A stretch of 64,000 bases of DNA from an uncultured Lachnospiraceae bacterium (GCA_947631955.1 CANRNJ010000009.1:62001-126000); one strand, 5' to 3'. Counted from the stretch's first letter, positions 9,283 to 18,982 are shown. Notes: generated by a model from the sequence alone, not told the origin. Program-made: numbers and translations.

Positions 9283-10242
9283 TCAAACCTCATCGCTGGG
9301 GTTCAGCTGCAGTCCCAATTCTTTTAATTTGGCCAGAACCTCTTCCAAAGACTTACGTCCAAGGTTGCGGACTTTCATCATATCCTCGGAAGTCTTATTG
9401 GTCAGTTCTTCTACCGTGTTGATGCCGGCTCTCTTTAAGCAGTTGTAAGAACGAACGGACAATTCCAGTTCGTCAATGCTCATTTCCAGCACTTTTTCTT
9501 TTTCATCATCTTCCTTCTCGATCATGACCTCCGCCGTCTTGGCATTTTCGGACAGATCGATGAAGAGGCTTAAATGTTCGCTGAGGACTTTAGCCGCAAG
9601 GCTGACTGCTTCGTCCGGAACCAGTGTGCCGTTGGTATATACGTCCAGTGTCAGCTTGTCGAAATCCGTGATCTGGCCGACACGCGTATTCTCTACCGTC
9701 ACGTTGACTCTCTCAACCGGAGTATAGATAGAATCCACCGCAATCACCCCGATCGGAAGATCTTCTGTTTTGTTGCGGTCGGAGCTTACATATCCCCGTC
9801 CTTTTGTGATCGTCAGTTCCATGTACAGCTTCGTATCTTTGCCGCTCAGCGTTGCGATCACCAGATCCGGATTCATGATCTCGATGTCCTGATCCACCTG
9901 AATGTCGGATGCTCTGACGATTCCTTCCCCTTCATACTCGATGTAGGCGGTCTTCGGTTCGTTGGTTTCGCTGCTGTTCCTGATCGCAAGACTCTTAATG
10001 TTCATGATGATCTCGGTAACATCTTCCTTCACACCGGGAATCGAACTGAACTCATGCAGTACGCCTTCGATCTTGACTTGGCTGACTGCCGCTCCCGGCA
10101 GGGACGAAAGCATAATTCTTCTGAGAGAATTACCAAGGGTAATACCGTAGCCTCTCTCTAACGGTTCAACTACAAATCTGCCATACTTCTTATCTTCTGA
10201 GATTTCTGCAACCTCAATATTAGGTCTCTCAAAATCAAACAC
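9283..10242 (-). CDS. rpoA: DNA-directed RNA polymerase alpha subunit
   Basis: 319 residues starting at GTG 10242 ([14 protein letters not shown]). AAAGGAGGG lies 7 nt before this GTG; an in-frame ATG at 10266 would place that site inside the gene, so it is rejected. The N-terminal domain (about 1-230) dimerises and assembles beta and beta-prime. The C-terminal domain (about 250-315, [20 protein letters not shown]) contacts UP elements and activators. It is 49 nt after rpsD in the usual rpsM-rpsK-rpsD-rpoA-rplQ order. Confidence 0.98.
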   Translation of the reverse strand: MFDFERPNIEVAEISEDKKYGRFVVEPLERGYGITLGNSLRRIMLSSLPGAAVSQVKIEGVLHEFSSIPGVKEDVTEIIMNIKSLAIRNSSETNEPKTAYIEYEGEGIVRASDIQVDQDIEIMNPDLVIATLSGKDTKLYMELTITKGRGYVSSDRNKTEDLPIGVIAVDSIYTPVERVNVTVENTRVGQITDFDKLTLDVYTNGTLVPDEAVSLAAKVLSEHLSLFIDLSENAKTAEVMIEKEDDEKEKVLEMSIDELELSVRSYNCLKRAGINTVEELTNKTSEDMMKVRNLGRKSLEEVLAKLKELGLQLNPSDEV

Positions 10243-10291
10243 GCAAATACCCTCCTTTGCCAACATACTGTTAAGCCATTGCTCTCATTTA

Positions 10292-10885
10292 TTACTTAGA
10301 GTACAACTCGACGATAAGCATCTCGTTTACCGGAACATCGATCATCTCTCTCGTAGGAAGGTATTTAATCGTTCCCTTGAACGCCTCATGGTCTACTTCC
10401 ATCCACTCCGGGACAAGTCTTCCCGCCGTTACTTCGAGGATATCTTTATATCTCTGCAAAGATCTGGCTTTCTCTCTTACCTCGATCACATCTCCCGCTT
10501 TGACCAGATAAGAAGGGATCTGTACAGGCTTGCCGTTTACAAGGAAATGCTTATGGCCTACGACCTGTCTTGCCTCTCTTCTTGTTCTCGCAAAGCCCAT
10601 TCTGAACACTACGCTGTCCAGTCTGCTCTCCAGCATGACCATCAGGTTTTCACCCGTCATGCCTTTCATGCGGTCAGCCTTCTTGTAGTAGTTTCTGAAA
10701 GGCTTCTCCAGAACGCCATAGATGAATTTTGCTTTCTGTTTTTCTCTTAACTGGAGGCCATACTCGCTGACCTTCTTACCGGCTCTCGCCGATGTTCTGT
10801 TGGATTTCTTATCATATCCCAGATAAGTAGGATCCAGATCAAGGGATCTGCATCTTTTTAATACGGGTACTCTGTTTATTGCCAT
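10292..10885 (-). CDS. rpsD: 30S ribosomal protein S4
   Basis: 197 residues, a normal length. S4 is a primary 16S rRNA binder that nucleates the 5' domain and helps proofreading. It begins [19 protein letters not shown] and has the S4 RNA-binding domain at about 90-150 ([22 protein letters not shown]). The N-terminus lacks the four-Cys zinc motif of some paralogues. In many bacteria S4 also represses the alpha operon by binding its leader; a hairpin-rich stretch upstream of rpsM could hold such a site. Confidence 0.97.
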   Translation of the reverse strand: MAINRVPVLKRCRSLDLDPTYLGYDKKSNRTSARAGKKVSEYGLQLREKQKAKFIYGVLEKPFRNYYKKADRMKGMTGENLMVMLESRLDSVVFRMGFARTRREARQVVGHKHFLVNGKPVQIPSYLVKAGDVIEVREKARSLQRYKDILEVTAGRLVPEWMEVDHEAFKGTIKYLPTREMIDVPVNEMLIVELYSK

Positions 10886-10982
10886 TTTTTCGGCTCCTCT
10901 CTTATTTTTGTTTACAACGCTTGCGCGCCTTCTTCCAAACCTGCTATAACTATAACTACTGCACCTGCGTCAGCAGATTTCC

Positions 10983-11009
10983 GGAGATATTTGCGAAGCA
11001 AATTTCTCC
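10983..11009 (-). terminator. Hairpin just after rpsK, attenuator-like
   Basis: GGAGA-ATTTGC pairs with GCAAAT-TCTCC around a three-base loop, three nt past the rpsK stop. No T tract follows, so it is more likely an mRNA processing or stability element than a full terminator. The same short-loop hairpin style recurs at 18258-18290 and 38616-38636. Confidence 0.5.
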
Positions 11010-11011
11010 TA

Positions 11012-11407
11012 TTACACGCGGCGGCGTTTCGGCGGACGGCATCCGTTATGCGGTACTGCTGTCACGTCGCGGATACTGGTCACTTCCAGACCACATGCCT
11101 GAAGCGCACGGATCGCGGCTTCACGGCCCGATCCCGGACCTTTGACCATGACGTCAACCGTCTTTAAACCATGTATCAACGCGGCTTTTGTCGCTGTTTC
11201 AGCAGCCATCTGTGCTGCATACGGAGTAGATTTCCTTGAACCTCTAAAACCAAGACCACCGGCACTTGCCCAACTCAACGCGTTGCCTTCCGTATCCGTC
11301 AAGGTAACGATCGTGTTGTTAAAAGAAGACTGAATATGTGCCTGTCCATGTTCAACGTTTTTCTTTACACGCTTTTTTGTCACTTTTTTGGTAACTTGTT
11401 TAGCCAT
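11012..11407 (-). CDS. rpsK: 30S ribosomal protein S11
   Basis: 131 residues. S11 lines the platform of the small subunit near the mRNA exit. The protein matches the family from the basic N-terminus ([19 protein letters not shown]) through [12 protein letters not shown] to the C-terminal [15 protein letters not shown]. It follows rpsM after 214 nt, instead of the usual few; the gap is filled mostly by the structured repeat at 11493-11625. Confidence 0.98.
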   Translation of the reverse strand: MAKQVTKKVTKKRVKKNVEHGQAHIQSSFNNTIVTLTDTEGNALSWASAGGLGFRGSRKSTPYAAQMAAETATKAALIHGLKTVDVMVKGPGSGREAAIRALQACGLEVTSIRDVTAVPHNGCRPPKRRRV

Positions 11408-11492
11408 AATAAACTAACCTACTTTCTCCATTTCTACTGTTTACAGTTTGCTTCCTTCCGGCACCGGGACACGGCGTCACAATGCCCTGTTA

Positions 11493-11625
11493 ATCTCCAT
11501 TCTGGAGCGTTTACGCGACAGGGCGGCGCGAATCTCAAATTCGCGTCTGCCATCAGGGGATTTGTGACGCTCCTGCACAAATCCCCTGTAAAAAATCAGC
11601 ACATCAGTGTGATTTTTTACACTAT
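11493..11625 (-). repeat. Structured interspersed repeat, copy A (between rpsM and rpsK)
   Basis: 133 bp nearly identical to 38374-38510. In the transcribed (minus) sense it forms three hairpins: GTAAAAAATCA with TGATTTTTTAC (11 bp), AGGGGATTTGTG with CACAAATCCCCT (12 bp) and CGCGAAT with ATTCGCG (7 bp). The loop of the second holds GGAGCGT, complementary to ACGCTCC near the 3' end, which would close a pseudoknot. It starts exactly at the rpsM stop codon and ends with ATGGAGAT. Differences from copy B mostly keep the pairing, which argues for function as RNA. No coding potential is seen. Confidence 0.85.
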
Positions 11626-11990
11626 TTCTTCTTATTTGCTACCGTCCGCTTAGGACCTTTTCTCGTTCTCGCGTTGGTCTTTGTTCTCTGTCCGCGGACC
11701 GGAAGTCCCTTTCTGTGACGGATGCCTCTGTAGCAGCCGATCTCCTGAAGGCGCTTGATATTGAGAGCCACCTCTCTTCTCAGATCACCTTCCACCATGT
11801 AATCCTTCTCGATGATCTCTGCAATTCTTTTTACTTCATCATCGGTCAATTCTCTGACACGGGTGTCGGGGCTGACTTTGGCTTCCGCAAGGATCTTATT
11901 GGAACTGGTTCTTCCGATCCCGTAGATATAAGTCAATCCGATCTCCACGCGTTTTTCTCTCGGTAAATCAACACCTGCAATACGAGCCAT
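11622..11990 (-). CDS. rpsM: 30S ribosomal protein S13
   Basis: 122 residues, [26 protein letters not shown] to the basic tail [20 protein letters not shown]13 sits in the 30S head, contacts the P-site tRNA and forms bridges with the 50S subunit. It is the first gene of the alpha block after rpmJ, which lies 202 nt upstream. The stop codon coincides with the start of structured repeat copy A. Confidence 0.98.
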   Translation of the reverse strand: MARIAGVDLPREKRVEIGLTYIYGIGRTSSNKILAEAKVSPDTRVRELTDDEVKRIAEIIEKDYMVEGDLRREVALNIKRLQEIGCYRGIRHRKGLPVRGQRTKTNARTRKGPKRTVANKKK

Positions 11991-12192
11991 TTACAATTTC
12001 CTCCGTTTTCTTCACATTTCTACGCAATGGATCTGCGTATACATGACACTAATTGATTGGGGTAGATCCTACCCAACCGGATCAGATCATCCGATCTTTC
12101 CAAGCACAATGCTGGTATCAAAAAGTCGTCGCCCTAGGCTCTTCCATTTATATATAAGTAAGAACCCCTGTAAAACATACAACTTTAGGGGA
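11991..12192 (-). promoter_or_regulatory. rpmJ-rpsM intergenic region with hairpins, possible alpha-operon leader
   Basis: The 202 nt contain a stable hairpin (GGGTAG, loop GAT, CTACCC at 12059-12073, extended by flanking GGTT/CAATC) and a CCCCT/AGGGG stem near 12165-12193. The position matches where S4 or S13 autoregulatory leaders occur in other Firmicutes. No riboswitch family is recognised and no promoter is convincing. Confidence 0.35.
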
Positions 12193-12306
12193 TCAACCTT
12201 GTACCTGTTTGTGCTTCGGATTCTCACAGATTACTCTGATCTTTCCTTTTCTTTTAATGATCTTGCATTTTTCGCAAATCGGTTTTACTGATGATCTTAC
12301 CTTCAT
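12193..12306 (-). CDS. rpmJ: 50S ribosomal protein L36
   Basis: Only 37 residues, [19 protein letters not shown] to KHKQVQG. L36 is a small zinc-ribbon protein of the large subunit. The C-x2-C, C and H ligands (CEKC, ICENPKH) are present, so this is the zinc-binding C+ form. AAAGGAGGG precedes the ATG by 7 nt. It lies between infA and rpsM, its standard location. Confidence 0.97.
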   Translation of the reverse strand: MKVRSSVKPICEKCKIIKRKGKIRVICENPKHKQVQG

Positions 12307-12401
12307 CTCAAACCCTCCTTTCAAAAAAGACCGTTTTACATTATATCATCAAGCCCAACATTTGGCAAGGGCTTTTTTTCCTTCCGGTCTGCGTTTCCGC
12401 T

Positions 12402-12620
12402 TTATTTATCCCTCCAAATGATCCTTCCCTTGGACAGATCATAGGGCGATAACTCAAGTGTTACCTTATCGCCGGGCAGGATACGGATAAAATTCTGGCG
12501 CAGCTTGCCGCTGATATGAGCCAGTACCACATGACCGTTTTCCAATTCGACCTGAAACATCGTGTTCGGCAGCTTCTCGATCACTGTTCCTTCGATTTCA
12601 ATTACATCCGCTTTAGACAT
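12402..12620 (-). CDS. infA: Translation initiation factor IF-1
   Basis: 72 residues, the exact family length, with the single S1/OB fold ([22 protein letters not shown], then [14 protein letters not shown] and [11 protein letters not shown]). IF-1 occupies the ribosomal A site during initiation and supports IF-2 and IF-3. It overlaps the upstream KOW gene by 8 nt, implying coupled translation. Confidence 0.98.
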   Translation of the reverse strand: MSKADVIEIEGTVIEKLPNTMFQVELENGHVVLAHISGKLRQNFIRILPGDKVTLELSPYDLSKGRIIWRDK

Positions 12621-12861
12621 TTGCTCCCTCCTGATACGCTTTGATTGTTCTCTTGATCTCTAAATCCTTAAAACCGTCTTCCGGTTTGTTTATCTGCGTT
12701 TTCTTAATGACCTGAATATGCTTCCGGTTCTTTTTCTTTGGTCTGTCCACCGTTCTGACTCTGCCGTCCGCCAAATACACATATTCGCCTTCTTGGCCGA
12801 CGATTACATAAGTATTGTCCTTGTCGCGTCCCGCTTTCGATACAGCAAGCATCCCAATCAT
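12613..12861 (-). CDS. KOW-domain RNA-binding protein (L14e-like)
   Basis: 82 residues from ATG 12861 ([16 protein letters not shown]), which has GGAG 6 nt upstream; an ATG four codons earlier has its ribosome site only 1 nt away. The KOW/SH3-like beta barrel spans about 1-50 ([30 protein letters not shown]). Small proteins of this family sit between map and infA in many clostridia. They probably bind RNA, perhaps on the ribosome, but their role is not established. Confidence 0.9.
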   Translation of the reverse strand: MIGMLAVSKAGRDKDNTYVIVGQEGEYVYLADGRVRTVDRPKKKNRKHIQVIKKTQINKPEDGFKDLEIKRTIKAYQEGANV

Positions 12862-12886
12862 ATTGATCTCCATTCTCCCGCACAGC

Positions 12887-13648
12887 CTACGGTATCTTTC
12901 CCAGTGTCAGTATCTCCGGTTCGCCTTCGGTTATCAGTATCGTGTTCTCGTAGTGGGCCGACAAAGAATGATCCGCTGTGACCACCGTCCAGTCATCATC
13001 CAGCCACTCCACGTCGCCGCTTCCCATATTGATCATCGGCTCTACCGCCAGCGTCATGCCCGGCTGCAGCTTCGGCCCGCGCCTGCGCTGTGCAAAATTG
13101 GGGATCTGCGGATCCTCATGCAGGCTGACGCCTATGCCGTGCCCGACCAGCGCCCTCACGATGCCGTATCCGTATCCGGAAACATAAGCGGCTATGGCAT
13201 TGGATATATCGTGCAGGTGCTTTCCGGCTCTGGCCATTTTGATCCCTTCGTAAAAGCTCTGCCGCGTCACATCGATCAGCTGCTGCGCCTGTCGGCTGAT
13301 CTGTCCTACCGCATGTGTCCTCGCCGCGTCGGAATGATAACCGTGATAGATCAGCCCCATATCCAGACTGACAATGTCGCCTTCCTGTATGATCCGGGAC
13401 TCGCTCGGTATGCCGTGCACGACTTCATCGTTCACAGATACACACACCGACGCCGGATATCCGTTATAGTGAAGAAAATTCGGGATACATCCGTAACTCC
13501 GGATCACTTCTTCACCGATTCTGTCTATTTCTTTTGTAGAAATACCGGGGCGGATGATTCCTGCCAGTTCGTCGTGGACAAGACTCAACAGCCTGCCGGA
13601 TTCTCTCATCAGTTCGATCTCCCTCGGAGATTTGATCGTTATCGCCAT
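12887..13648 (-). CDS. map: Methionine aminopeptidase, type I
   Basis: 253 residues from ATG 13648 (MAITIKSPREIELMRESG), with AAGGCGG about 8 nt upstream. It removes the initiator methionine from nascent proteins. The metal and catalytic residues of type I enzymes are visible in order: VVHGIP (His), SLDMG (Asp), HSDAART (Asp), GHGIG (His), VEPMI (Glu) and YENT (Glu). It is encoded in the ribosomal operon between adk and infA, the standard arrangement. Confidence 0.97.
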   Translation of the reverse strand: MAITIKSPREIELMRESGRLLSLVHDELAGIIRPGISTKEIDRIGEEVIRSYGCIPNFLHYNGYPASVCVSVNDEVVHGIPSESRIIQEGDIVSLDMGLIYHGYHSDAARTHAVGQISRQAQQLIDVTRQSFYEGIKMARAGKHLHDISNAIAAYVSGYGYGIVRALVGHGIGVSLHEDPQIPNFAQRRRGPKLQPGMTLAVEPMINMGSGDVEWLDDDWTVVTADHSLSAHYENTILITEGEPEILTLGKIP

Positions 13649-13698
13649 GCGATGCACCGCCTTACTTCCTGATCCGCCGCCATCATCTGCAAGATCTC

Positions 13699-14343
13699 TC
13701 AGGCTTTGAGAACCGCCTCGATGGTCTCAAATACTTCTTCCTTATCTTTCGTACCGTCCACGGTCTTCAGTATGCCTTTGTTCCGATAAAAATCGATCAG
13801 CGGCTGTGTCTGCTCATGATAGACGTTCAGACGGTTCTGCACCGTTTCCGGCTTGTCGTCGTCGCGGAGCACCAGTTTCTGTCCGCACACATCGCAGATC
13901 CCTTCCTGCTTCGGCGGAACATGCTCGATATGGTAAGTTGCCCCGCAGGAAAGGCACGCGCGTCTGCCGCCCATCCTTTTCACGATGTTTTCATCCGGCA
14001 CATCCACATCGATCGCGTGGTCGATCCTGTCGCCTCTCTCGCCCAACGCCTTGTCGAGAACTTCCGCCTGCGGGATCGTCCTCGGAAAACCGTCCAGTAC
14101 ATACCCGTTCTGGCAGTCTTTTTTCGCCACCCTGTCAAGCAGGATCTTGACCGTCAGTTCATCCGGCACGAGAAGCCCTTTATCCATATACTGTTTGGCT
14201 TCCATCCCAAGAGGGGTCCCTTCCTTGATATTGGCCCGGAAAATGTCGCCCGTGGAAATATGCGGAATGTCATACTTATCCGCGATCATTTTCGCCTGTG
14301 TTCCTTTGCCCGCACCGGGCGCGCCTAACATAATGATTTTCAT
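13699..14343 (-). CDS. adk: Adenylate kinase, zinc-binding long-LID form
   Basis: 214 residues. It interconverts ATP plus AMP and two ADP. The P-loop is GAPGAGKGTQA, the NMP-binding region has HISTGDIFR and DGFPRT, and the LID carries four cysteines (CLSCG and CDVCG) that bind structural zinc, as in Gram-positive enzymes. It is located between secY and map. Confidence 0.98.
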   Translation of the reverse strand: MKIIMLGAPGAGKGTQAKMIADKYDIPHISTGDIFRANIKEGTPLGMEAKQYMDKGLLVPDELTVKILLDRVAKKDCQNGYVLDGFPRTIPQAEVLDKALGERGDRIDHAIDVDVPDENIVKRMGGRRACLSCGATYHIEHVPPKQEGICDVCGQKLVLRDDDKPETVQNRLNVYHEQTQPLIDFYRNKGILKTVDGTKDKEEVFETIEAVLKA

Positions 14344-14445
14344 TGTCCGTCATTCCTCCCCAGTCCGCATCCTTTCCGAAAATAGGAAAGTCTGGGGACG
14401 GTCGATTATCCCGCCGTCCCCAAATGCTTTCTGATATCTGATCTA

Positions 14446-15759
14446 TTAATCGTTCAAAAATCCTTTATAGTTACGAACCAGCATCTGCGACTCGATCTGT
14501 TTAACCGTTTCAAGAACAACGCTGACAATAATGATCAGGCTTGTTCCGCCGAAAGAAACGCTTGCGCCGAATACCCCGTTAAAGATGTAAGGCACAACGC
14601 ACACGATCGTAAGACCTACCGCACCGATAAAGATGATATAGGTAAGCACTTTGTTCAGATAGTCGCTGGTGGGCTTGCCCGGTCTGATCCCCGGAACAAA
14701 ACCGCCCTGCTTCTTCATATTCTCCGAGATCTCCAAAGGATTAAAGGTGATCGAAGTATAGAAGTAAGCGAAAAGAATAACCAGTACGATATATACCACC
14801 AGACCGATCGAATAGACCGGCTGGCTGGGATTGCACCAGTAGTTGGAGTTCAGACCTTTTAAGATCTCACCCCACACGCCCGTACCGCTGATATTGAAAA
14901 ACGAACAGATCATCACCGGAAGCTGCATCAGGGATGATGCAAAGATAACCGGGATAACGCCGGACGTATTGATCTTAAGCGGAATATTGGTTGCCTGACC
15001 GCCCATCATCTTGCGCCCTTGGACTTTCTTTGCATACTGTACGGGAATCTTGCGCACACCGTCATTTAAGATGATAACGAGCACGACCATCAGCACAATG
15101 ACCGCGATGATAATGATCGCGGCTACCACGCCTTTTGCGATGGATCTGCCAATGACGAACTGCTCAAATAACTGGGCGATATCCTGCGGCATACGCGACA
15201 GGATATTGATGGTAAGCACGATAGAGATACCGTTGCCTACTCCGTGTTCGGTGATCCGCTCGCCGATCCACATAAGGAACGCGCTGCCTGCCGTCAAAGC
15301 CACAATGACCGTGACAACGTTTATCACATTGTAGGTCTGCAGAAGTCCCTGCCGTCCGAATCCGATCGCCATGACGCTGGATTCGATCAGTGCAAGCGCT
15401 ACCGTTACATAGCGGGTGATAGATGCTATCTTTTTCCTGCCGTCAGCGCCGTCGCGCTGCATCTCCTCCAGCTTAGGGATCGCGATCGTCATAAGCTGCA
15501 TGATGATGGATGATGTAATGTACGGCGTGATATTCAATGCAAGGACGGACATGTTGATAAACGATCCGCCCGTAAAAGCGTCAAAGAAATTGAATGCATC
15601 ACTGGTCTGCTGTGCAAACCAGTTTGCAAAAAACGTTCTGTTGATGCCCGGAACGGGAAGCTGCGACCCAAAACGGATCACGACCAACATCATGAACGTG
15701 AAGAAGATCTTCTTCCGGATTTCTTTGATTTTAAATGCATTAACTAAGGTTTTAAACAT
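14446..15759 (-). CDS. secY: Preprotein translocase subunit SecY
   Basis: 437 residues with ten membrane helices. It is the protein-conducting channel of the Sec system. It begins [27 protein letters not shown], has the plug-region sequence NMSVLALNITPYITSSIIMQL, and ends LVRNYKGFLND. Its ATG overlaps the rplO stop as TAATG, so the two are translationally coupled. Confidence 0.98.
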   Translation of the reverse strand: MFKTLVNAFKIKEIRKKIFFTFMMLVVIRFGSQLPVPGINRTFFANWFAQQTSDAFNFFDAFTGGSFINMSVLALNITPYITSSIIMQLMTIAIPKLEEMQRDGADGRKKIASITRYVTVALALIESSVMAIGFGRQGLLQTYNVINVVTVIVALTAGSAFLMWIGERITEHGVGNGISIVLTINILSRMPQDIAQLFEQFVIGRSIAKGVVAAIIIIAVIVLMVVLVIILNDGVRKIPVQYAKKVQGRKMMGGQATNIPLKINTSGVIPVIFASSLMQLPVMICSFFNISGTGVWGEILKGLNSNYWCNPSQPVYSIGLVVYIVLVILFAYFYTSITFNPLEISENMKKQGGFVPGIRPGKPTSDYLNKVLTYIIFIGAVGLTIVCVVPYIFNGVFGASVSFGGTSLIIIVSVVLETVKQIESQMLVRNYKGFLND

Positions 15760-16199
15760 TAAACCACCTCTGCTGTTCCACCAAGTGCCTCGATCTTCTC
15801 TTTAGCCGATGCGCTGAAAGCACCCACTTTCACATCGAGTTTCTTGGTTAATTCCCCATTTCCAAGAATCTTAACGCCGTCACGAGGGTTCTTGATGATT
15901 CCTTTTTCGATCAATGCATCAACGTCAACCGCAGCGCCGTTGTCAAAAACTTCCAACGCACTTATATTGATCGCTACGATATCCTTCGAGTTTCTGCAAG
16001 TGAATCCTCTCTTGGGAAGACGTCTGTATAAAGGCATCTGACCGCCTTCAAAACCCGGTCTGGGAGATCCAGAACGAGCCTTCTGACCTTTGTGTCCCTT
16101 GCCGGCTGTCTTGCCGTTGCCCGAACCGTGTCCACGACCTCTTCTAAAATTATCACTGTGCACCGACCCTGCAGCGGGTCTTAAATTTGATAATTCCAT
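15759..16199 (-). CDS. rplO: 50S ribosomal protein L15
   Basis: 146 residues, [48 protein letters not shown] N-terminus (the Gly/Lys/Arg-rich extension that threads into 23S rRNA) and a globular C-terminus ending [11 protein letters not shown]15 acts in late 50S assembly. It follows rpmD by 12 nt and shares one base with the secY start. Confidence 0.97.
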   Translation of the reverse strand: MELSNLRPAAGSVHSDNFRRGRGHGSGNGKTAGKGHKGQKARSGSPRPGFEGGQMPLYRRLPKRGFTCRNSKDIVAINISALEVFDNGAAVDVDALIEKGIIKNPRDGVKILGNGELTKKLDVKVGAFSASAKEKIEALGGTAEVV

Positions 16200-16211
16200 T
16201 GTGAACCTCCT

Positions 16212-16409
16212 TTACGCTTCTTCTACTTTCACCATGTGTCTTACTTTCTGGATCTGGCCTCTGGTTGCTGCATTGTCGGGCAGTTCAACCGTCTGACGGA
16301 TCTTCCTCAGCCCCATAGCCGCGATCGTGGCTCTGGTCTTCGGGATCTGACCAATGGTAGATTTTATTAAGGTAATCTTCAATGTTTTTGCTTCTTTTTT
16401 TGCTGCCAT
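16212..16409 (-). CDS. rpmD: 50S ribosomal protein L30
   Basis: 65 residues (family about 60), with the core LKITLIKSTIGQIPKTRATIAAMGLRKIRQ broken only by expected variation. L30 is a small alpha/beta protein on the solvent side of the 50S subunit. It lies between rpsE and rplO as usual, 46 nt after rpsE. Confidence 0.97.
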   Translation of the reverse strand: MAAKKEAKTLKITLIKSTIGQIPKTRATIAAMGLRKIRQTVELPDNAATRGQIQKVRHMVKVEEA

Positions 16410-16455
16410 GTCTTTTTCCTCCTAAATTTGTTGACCGCCATAGATATCCGGTAAC

Positions 16456-16965
16456 TTAAGCGCGGACTTCTTCTACGGACTTACCGCGGTTTTTGGCTAC
16501 TTCTTCAGGAGTCTTCAACTGGCTTAAGCCCTTGATCGTAGCAAGAACAACGTTCTGCTTATTGTTGGAGCCCAGAGATTTCGTACGGATATTCTTGATA
16601 CCTGCAAGTTCGCATACCACACGGGCAGGACCTCCGGCGATGATACCGGTACCTTCCGGAGCTCTCTTGAGCAGTACGGAAGAAGATCCGAATTTGCCGA
16701 TGAAATCATGTGTGATACTGTTCTTATCATCAAGCGCAACAGAAACCAGATTCTTGATTGCATCCTCTTTACCTTTACGAATCGCTTCAGGGATCTCAGT
16801 TGCCTTGCCCAAACCTGCGCCAACATATCCGTTGCCGTTGCCGACTACCACAAGCGCCGTGAAACGCATATTGCGGCCGCCTTTAACAACCTTGGTAACA
16901 CGTTTGATTGTTACAACTTTTTCAGTCAGTTCCAATTGACTCACATCAATGATTGTACGTCTCAT
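16456..16965 (-). CDS. rpsE: 30S ribosomal protein S5
   Basis: 169 residues. The N-terminal double-stranded RNA-binding fold (about 10-75, [21 protein letters not shown] then [16 protein letters not shown]) and the C-terminal domain (about 85-160) are complete. S5 sits by the mRNA entry channel and influences decoding fidelity and spectinomycin response. It is 19 nt after rplR. Confidence 0.98.
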   Translation of the reverse strand: MRRTIIDVSQLELTEKVVTIKRVTKVVKGGRNMRFTALVVVGNGNGYVGAGLGKATEIPEAIRKGKEDAIKNLVSVALDDKNSITHDFIGKFGSSSVLLKRAPEGTGIIAGGPARVVCELAGIKNIRTKSLGSNNKQNVVLATIKGLSQLKTPEEVAKNRGKSVEEVRA

Positions 16966-16984
16966 GTGTTTTGTTTCTCCCTTC

Positions 16985-17353
16985 CTAGAATTCCAAGCCA
17001 GCTTCTCTGGCTGCTTCGGCTAACGCGGCAATCTTGCCATGATAGATAAAACCGCCTCTGTCAAAAATAACGGTCTTGATACCTTTTTCGATTGCTCTCT
17101 TAGCGATTACGGTTCCCAAATATGCTGCCGCATCAACGTTATTGGTTTTTTCCAGTTCAGCTTTCACCGATTTTTCAAGCGTGGATGCCGAAACCAACGT
17201 ATTGCCGACTGTATCGTCAATAATTTGAGCATACATATGATTATTGCTTCTGAACACGGACAAACGCGGTCTTTCAGCTGTTCCGTTTAAACGGTTGCGC
17301 AGTCTTTTATGCTTTTTTACGCGAACTTCTTGTCTTGATTCTTTACTAACCAT
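16985..17353 (-). CDS. rplR: 50S ribosomal protein L18
   Basis: 122 residues from ATG 17353 ([20 protein letters not shown]); AAGGAG lies 9 nt upstream, while a GTG two codons earlier is too close. L18 binds 5S rRNA and anchors it in the central protuberance. The conserved [24 protein letters not shown] segment and the C-terminal [24 protein letters not shown] are present. Confidence 0.97.
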   Translation of the reverse strand: MVSKESRQEVRVKKHKRLRNRLNGTAERPRLSVFRSNNHMYAQIIDDTVGNTLVSASTLEKSVKAELEKTNNVDAAAYLGTVIAKRAIEKGIKTVIFDRGGFIYHGKIAALAEAAREAGLEF

Positions 17354-17373
17354 CTTCACACTCTCCTTATCTG

Positions 17374-17916
17374 TTATTTCTTACCGGTCTTACCGACTTT
17401 ACGTCTGATCGTTTCGTCAGCATACTTGATACCCTTGCCCTTGTAAGGCTCCGGTCTTCTCTTATCCCTGATCTCAGCTGCGAACTGGCCGACTTTTTCT
17501 TTATCGATTCCCTTGACAATGATAAGGTTCTGTCCATCCACCACCGTTTCAATGCCTTCGGGATCCGTCATTTCAACCGGATGAGAGTAACCCAGATTCA
17601 GCGTCAGTTTCTTACCGGACTTAGACGCCCTGTAACCCACACCGTTTACTTCCAACTTTTTCTCGTATCCTTCCGTTACGCCGATCACCATATTATTGAT
17701 CAGCGTTCTGGTCAGACCGTGGAACGACTTCATCCTCTTCAGATCGTTCGGTCTGGATACGACTACCTGCTCACCTTCCACTTTGATTTCCATTTCCGAC
17801 GGAAGCACTCTTTCCAGTGTTCCCTTAGGACCTTTTACAGTCACTTTATTATTTTCTGCGACATCAACAGTAACGCCTGCCGGAATCGCGATTGGCATCC
17901 TTCCTATTCGTGACAT
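17374..17916 (-). CDS. rplF: 50S ribosomal protein L6
   Basis: 180 residues, made of two repeated L6 domains (about 10-80 and 90-170) with the C-terminal signature [27 protein letters not shown]6 lies near the sarcin-ricin loop and the factor-binding site. It is separated from rpsH by 440 nt of tandem repeats, an unusual break in the spc operon. Confidence 0.98.
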   Translation of the reverse strand: MSRIGRMPIAIPAGVTVDVAENNKVTVKGPKGTLERVLPSEMEIKVEGEQVVVSRPNDLKRMKSFHGLTRTLINNMVIGVTEGYEKKLEVNGVGYRASKSGKKLTLNLGYSHPVEMTDPEGIETVVDGQNLIIVKGIDKEKVGQFAAEIRDKRRPEPYKGKGIKYADETIRRKVGKTGKK

Positions 17917-17969
17917 GCCCGTACCTCCTATTTTTTATAATCTTACAACAATACCTGCTCAAATCTCCG

Positions 17970-18310
17970 CTGCCTGTCTGCTCTAAAAATGATTCAGAGA
18001 AACTTTCGCAGCTTTCGATCATCCCGCTGCCTGTCTGCTCGCCGAGAATGACTCGAAAAACATCCGCAGCTTTCGATCATCCTGCTGCCTGTCTGCTTAC
18101 TAAGAATGACTCGAAAAACATCCGCAGCTTTCGATCATCCTGCTGCCTGTCTGCTCGCCGAGAATGGTTCAAAAACTTTCGCAGCTTCCGATTATCTCGT
18201 TGTCAGTCTGCTCGCCGAGAATGGTTCGAAGAAACATTCCCCAGACTCGATAATCCGTCCGCTTCGCGGACACGCTGCTTCGCAGCTTCTGATTATCTCG
18301 TTGTCAGTCG
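17970..18310. repeat. 57/58-bp tandem repeat array between rpsH and rplF
   Basis: Units beginning ctgcctgtctgctc start at 17970, 18027, 18085 and 18143; degenerate copies (ttgtcagtctgctc) follow near 18200 and 18300. The period is 57-58 bp with internal agaatgRYTCRAAAAAC and gcagctttcgatcatc. Two tight TTC-loop hairpins (GTCCGC/GCGGAC and GCTGC/GCAGC) occur at 18258-18290, and a longer one (TAAAATCAA with TTGATTTTA, 18311-18350) lies next to the rpsH stop. All of it should be transcribed within the operon. No gene is seen in the 440 nt. Confidence 0.85.
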
Positions 18311-18356
18311 CATAAAATCAAATGCTCGCTTCGCTCGCGCTTGATTTTATTGCTCC

Positions 18357-18758
18357 CTACCAGACGAATGCCAGCACTTCGCCGCCTACCTGCAGTTCTC
18401 TTGCCTTCTTATCGGTGATAACGCCCTGATTCGTAGAGATGATCGCAACGCCCAGACCGCCAAGAACTCTCGGCAGTTCATCCTTGCCCGCATATACGCG
18501 GAGGCCCGGTTTGGAAATCCTCTTGATACCGGAGATGATCCTGTCGTTCTTATCCTCGCCGTACTTCAATGCGATGTGGATCATTTTGAAGCTGCCGTTA
18601 TCGATCAAATCAAATTTTTTAATATAACCCTCGTCCAGAAGAATCTGAGCAATAGCCAGCTTCATCTTGGATGACGGTACATCTACTGTATCATGTTTTG
18701 CAGTATTTGCATTACGGATTCTCGTAAGCATATCTGCGATCGGATCGCTCATTGTCAT
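18357..18758 (-). CDS. rpsH: 30S ribosomal protein S8
   Basis: 133 residues ([23 protein letters not shown] to [15 protein letters not shown]); AGGAGG is 7 nt before ATG 18758, which decides this start over the one two codons later. S8 binds helix 21 of 16S rRNA and, in E. coli, represses the spc operon. It is directly preceded by rpsN. Confidence 0.98.
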   Translation of the reverse strand: MTMSDPIADMLTRIRNANTAKHDTVDVPSSKMKLAIAQILLDEGYIKKFDLIDNGSFKMIHIALKYGEDKNDRIISGIKRISKPGLRVYAGKDELPRVLGGLGVAIISTNQGVITDKKARELQVGGEVLAFVW

Positions 18759-18782
18759 GATTTTTCCTCCTTCTATCGATTC

Positions 18783-18968
18783 CTACCAGCTTGCTTTCTT
18801 CACGCCGGGGATCTGACCTTTATATGCTAATTCACGGAAGCAAATTCTGCAGATTCCGTATTTTCTCAAATAAGCATGTGGACGACCACAAATCCTGCAG
18901 CGGTTGTATCCTCTTGTAGAGAATTTCGGTTTGCGCTGCTGTTTAATCTTCATTGCTGTCTTAGCCAT
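18783..18968 (-). CDS. rpsN: 30S ribosomal protein S14, zinc-binding type
   Basis: 61 residues, the short type Z form. The zinc ribbon is [20 protein letters not shown] (two C-x2-C pairs). It belongs to the 30S head. Firmicutes often carry a second, zinc-free S14 elsewhere for zinc starvation. It lies between rplE and rpsH. Confidence 0.98.
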   Translation of the reverse strand: MAKTAMKIKQQRKPKFSTRGYNRCRICGRPHAYLRKYGICRICFRELAYKGQIPGVKKASW

Positions 18969-18982
18969 GAATTTACCTCCTT

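Noticed and set aside
17970..18310. Possible CRISPR array
   Set aside because: Units are contiguous 57/58-bp tandem repeats without unique spacers, and no cas genes are nearby. The other arrays (4342, 28284, 36490, 40059) were rejected for the same reason.
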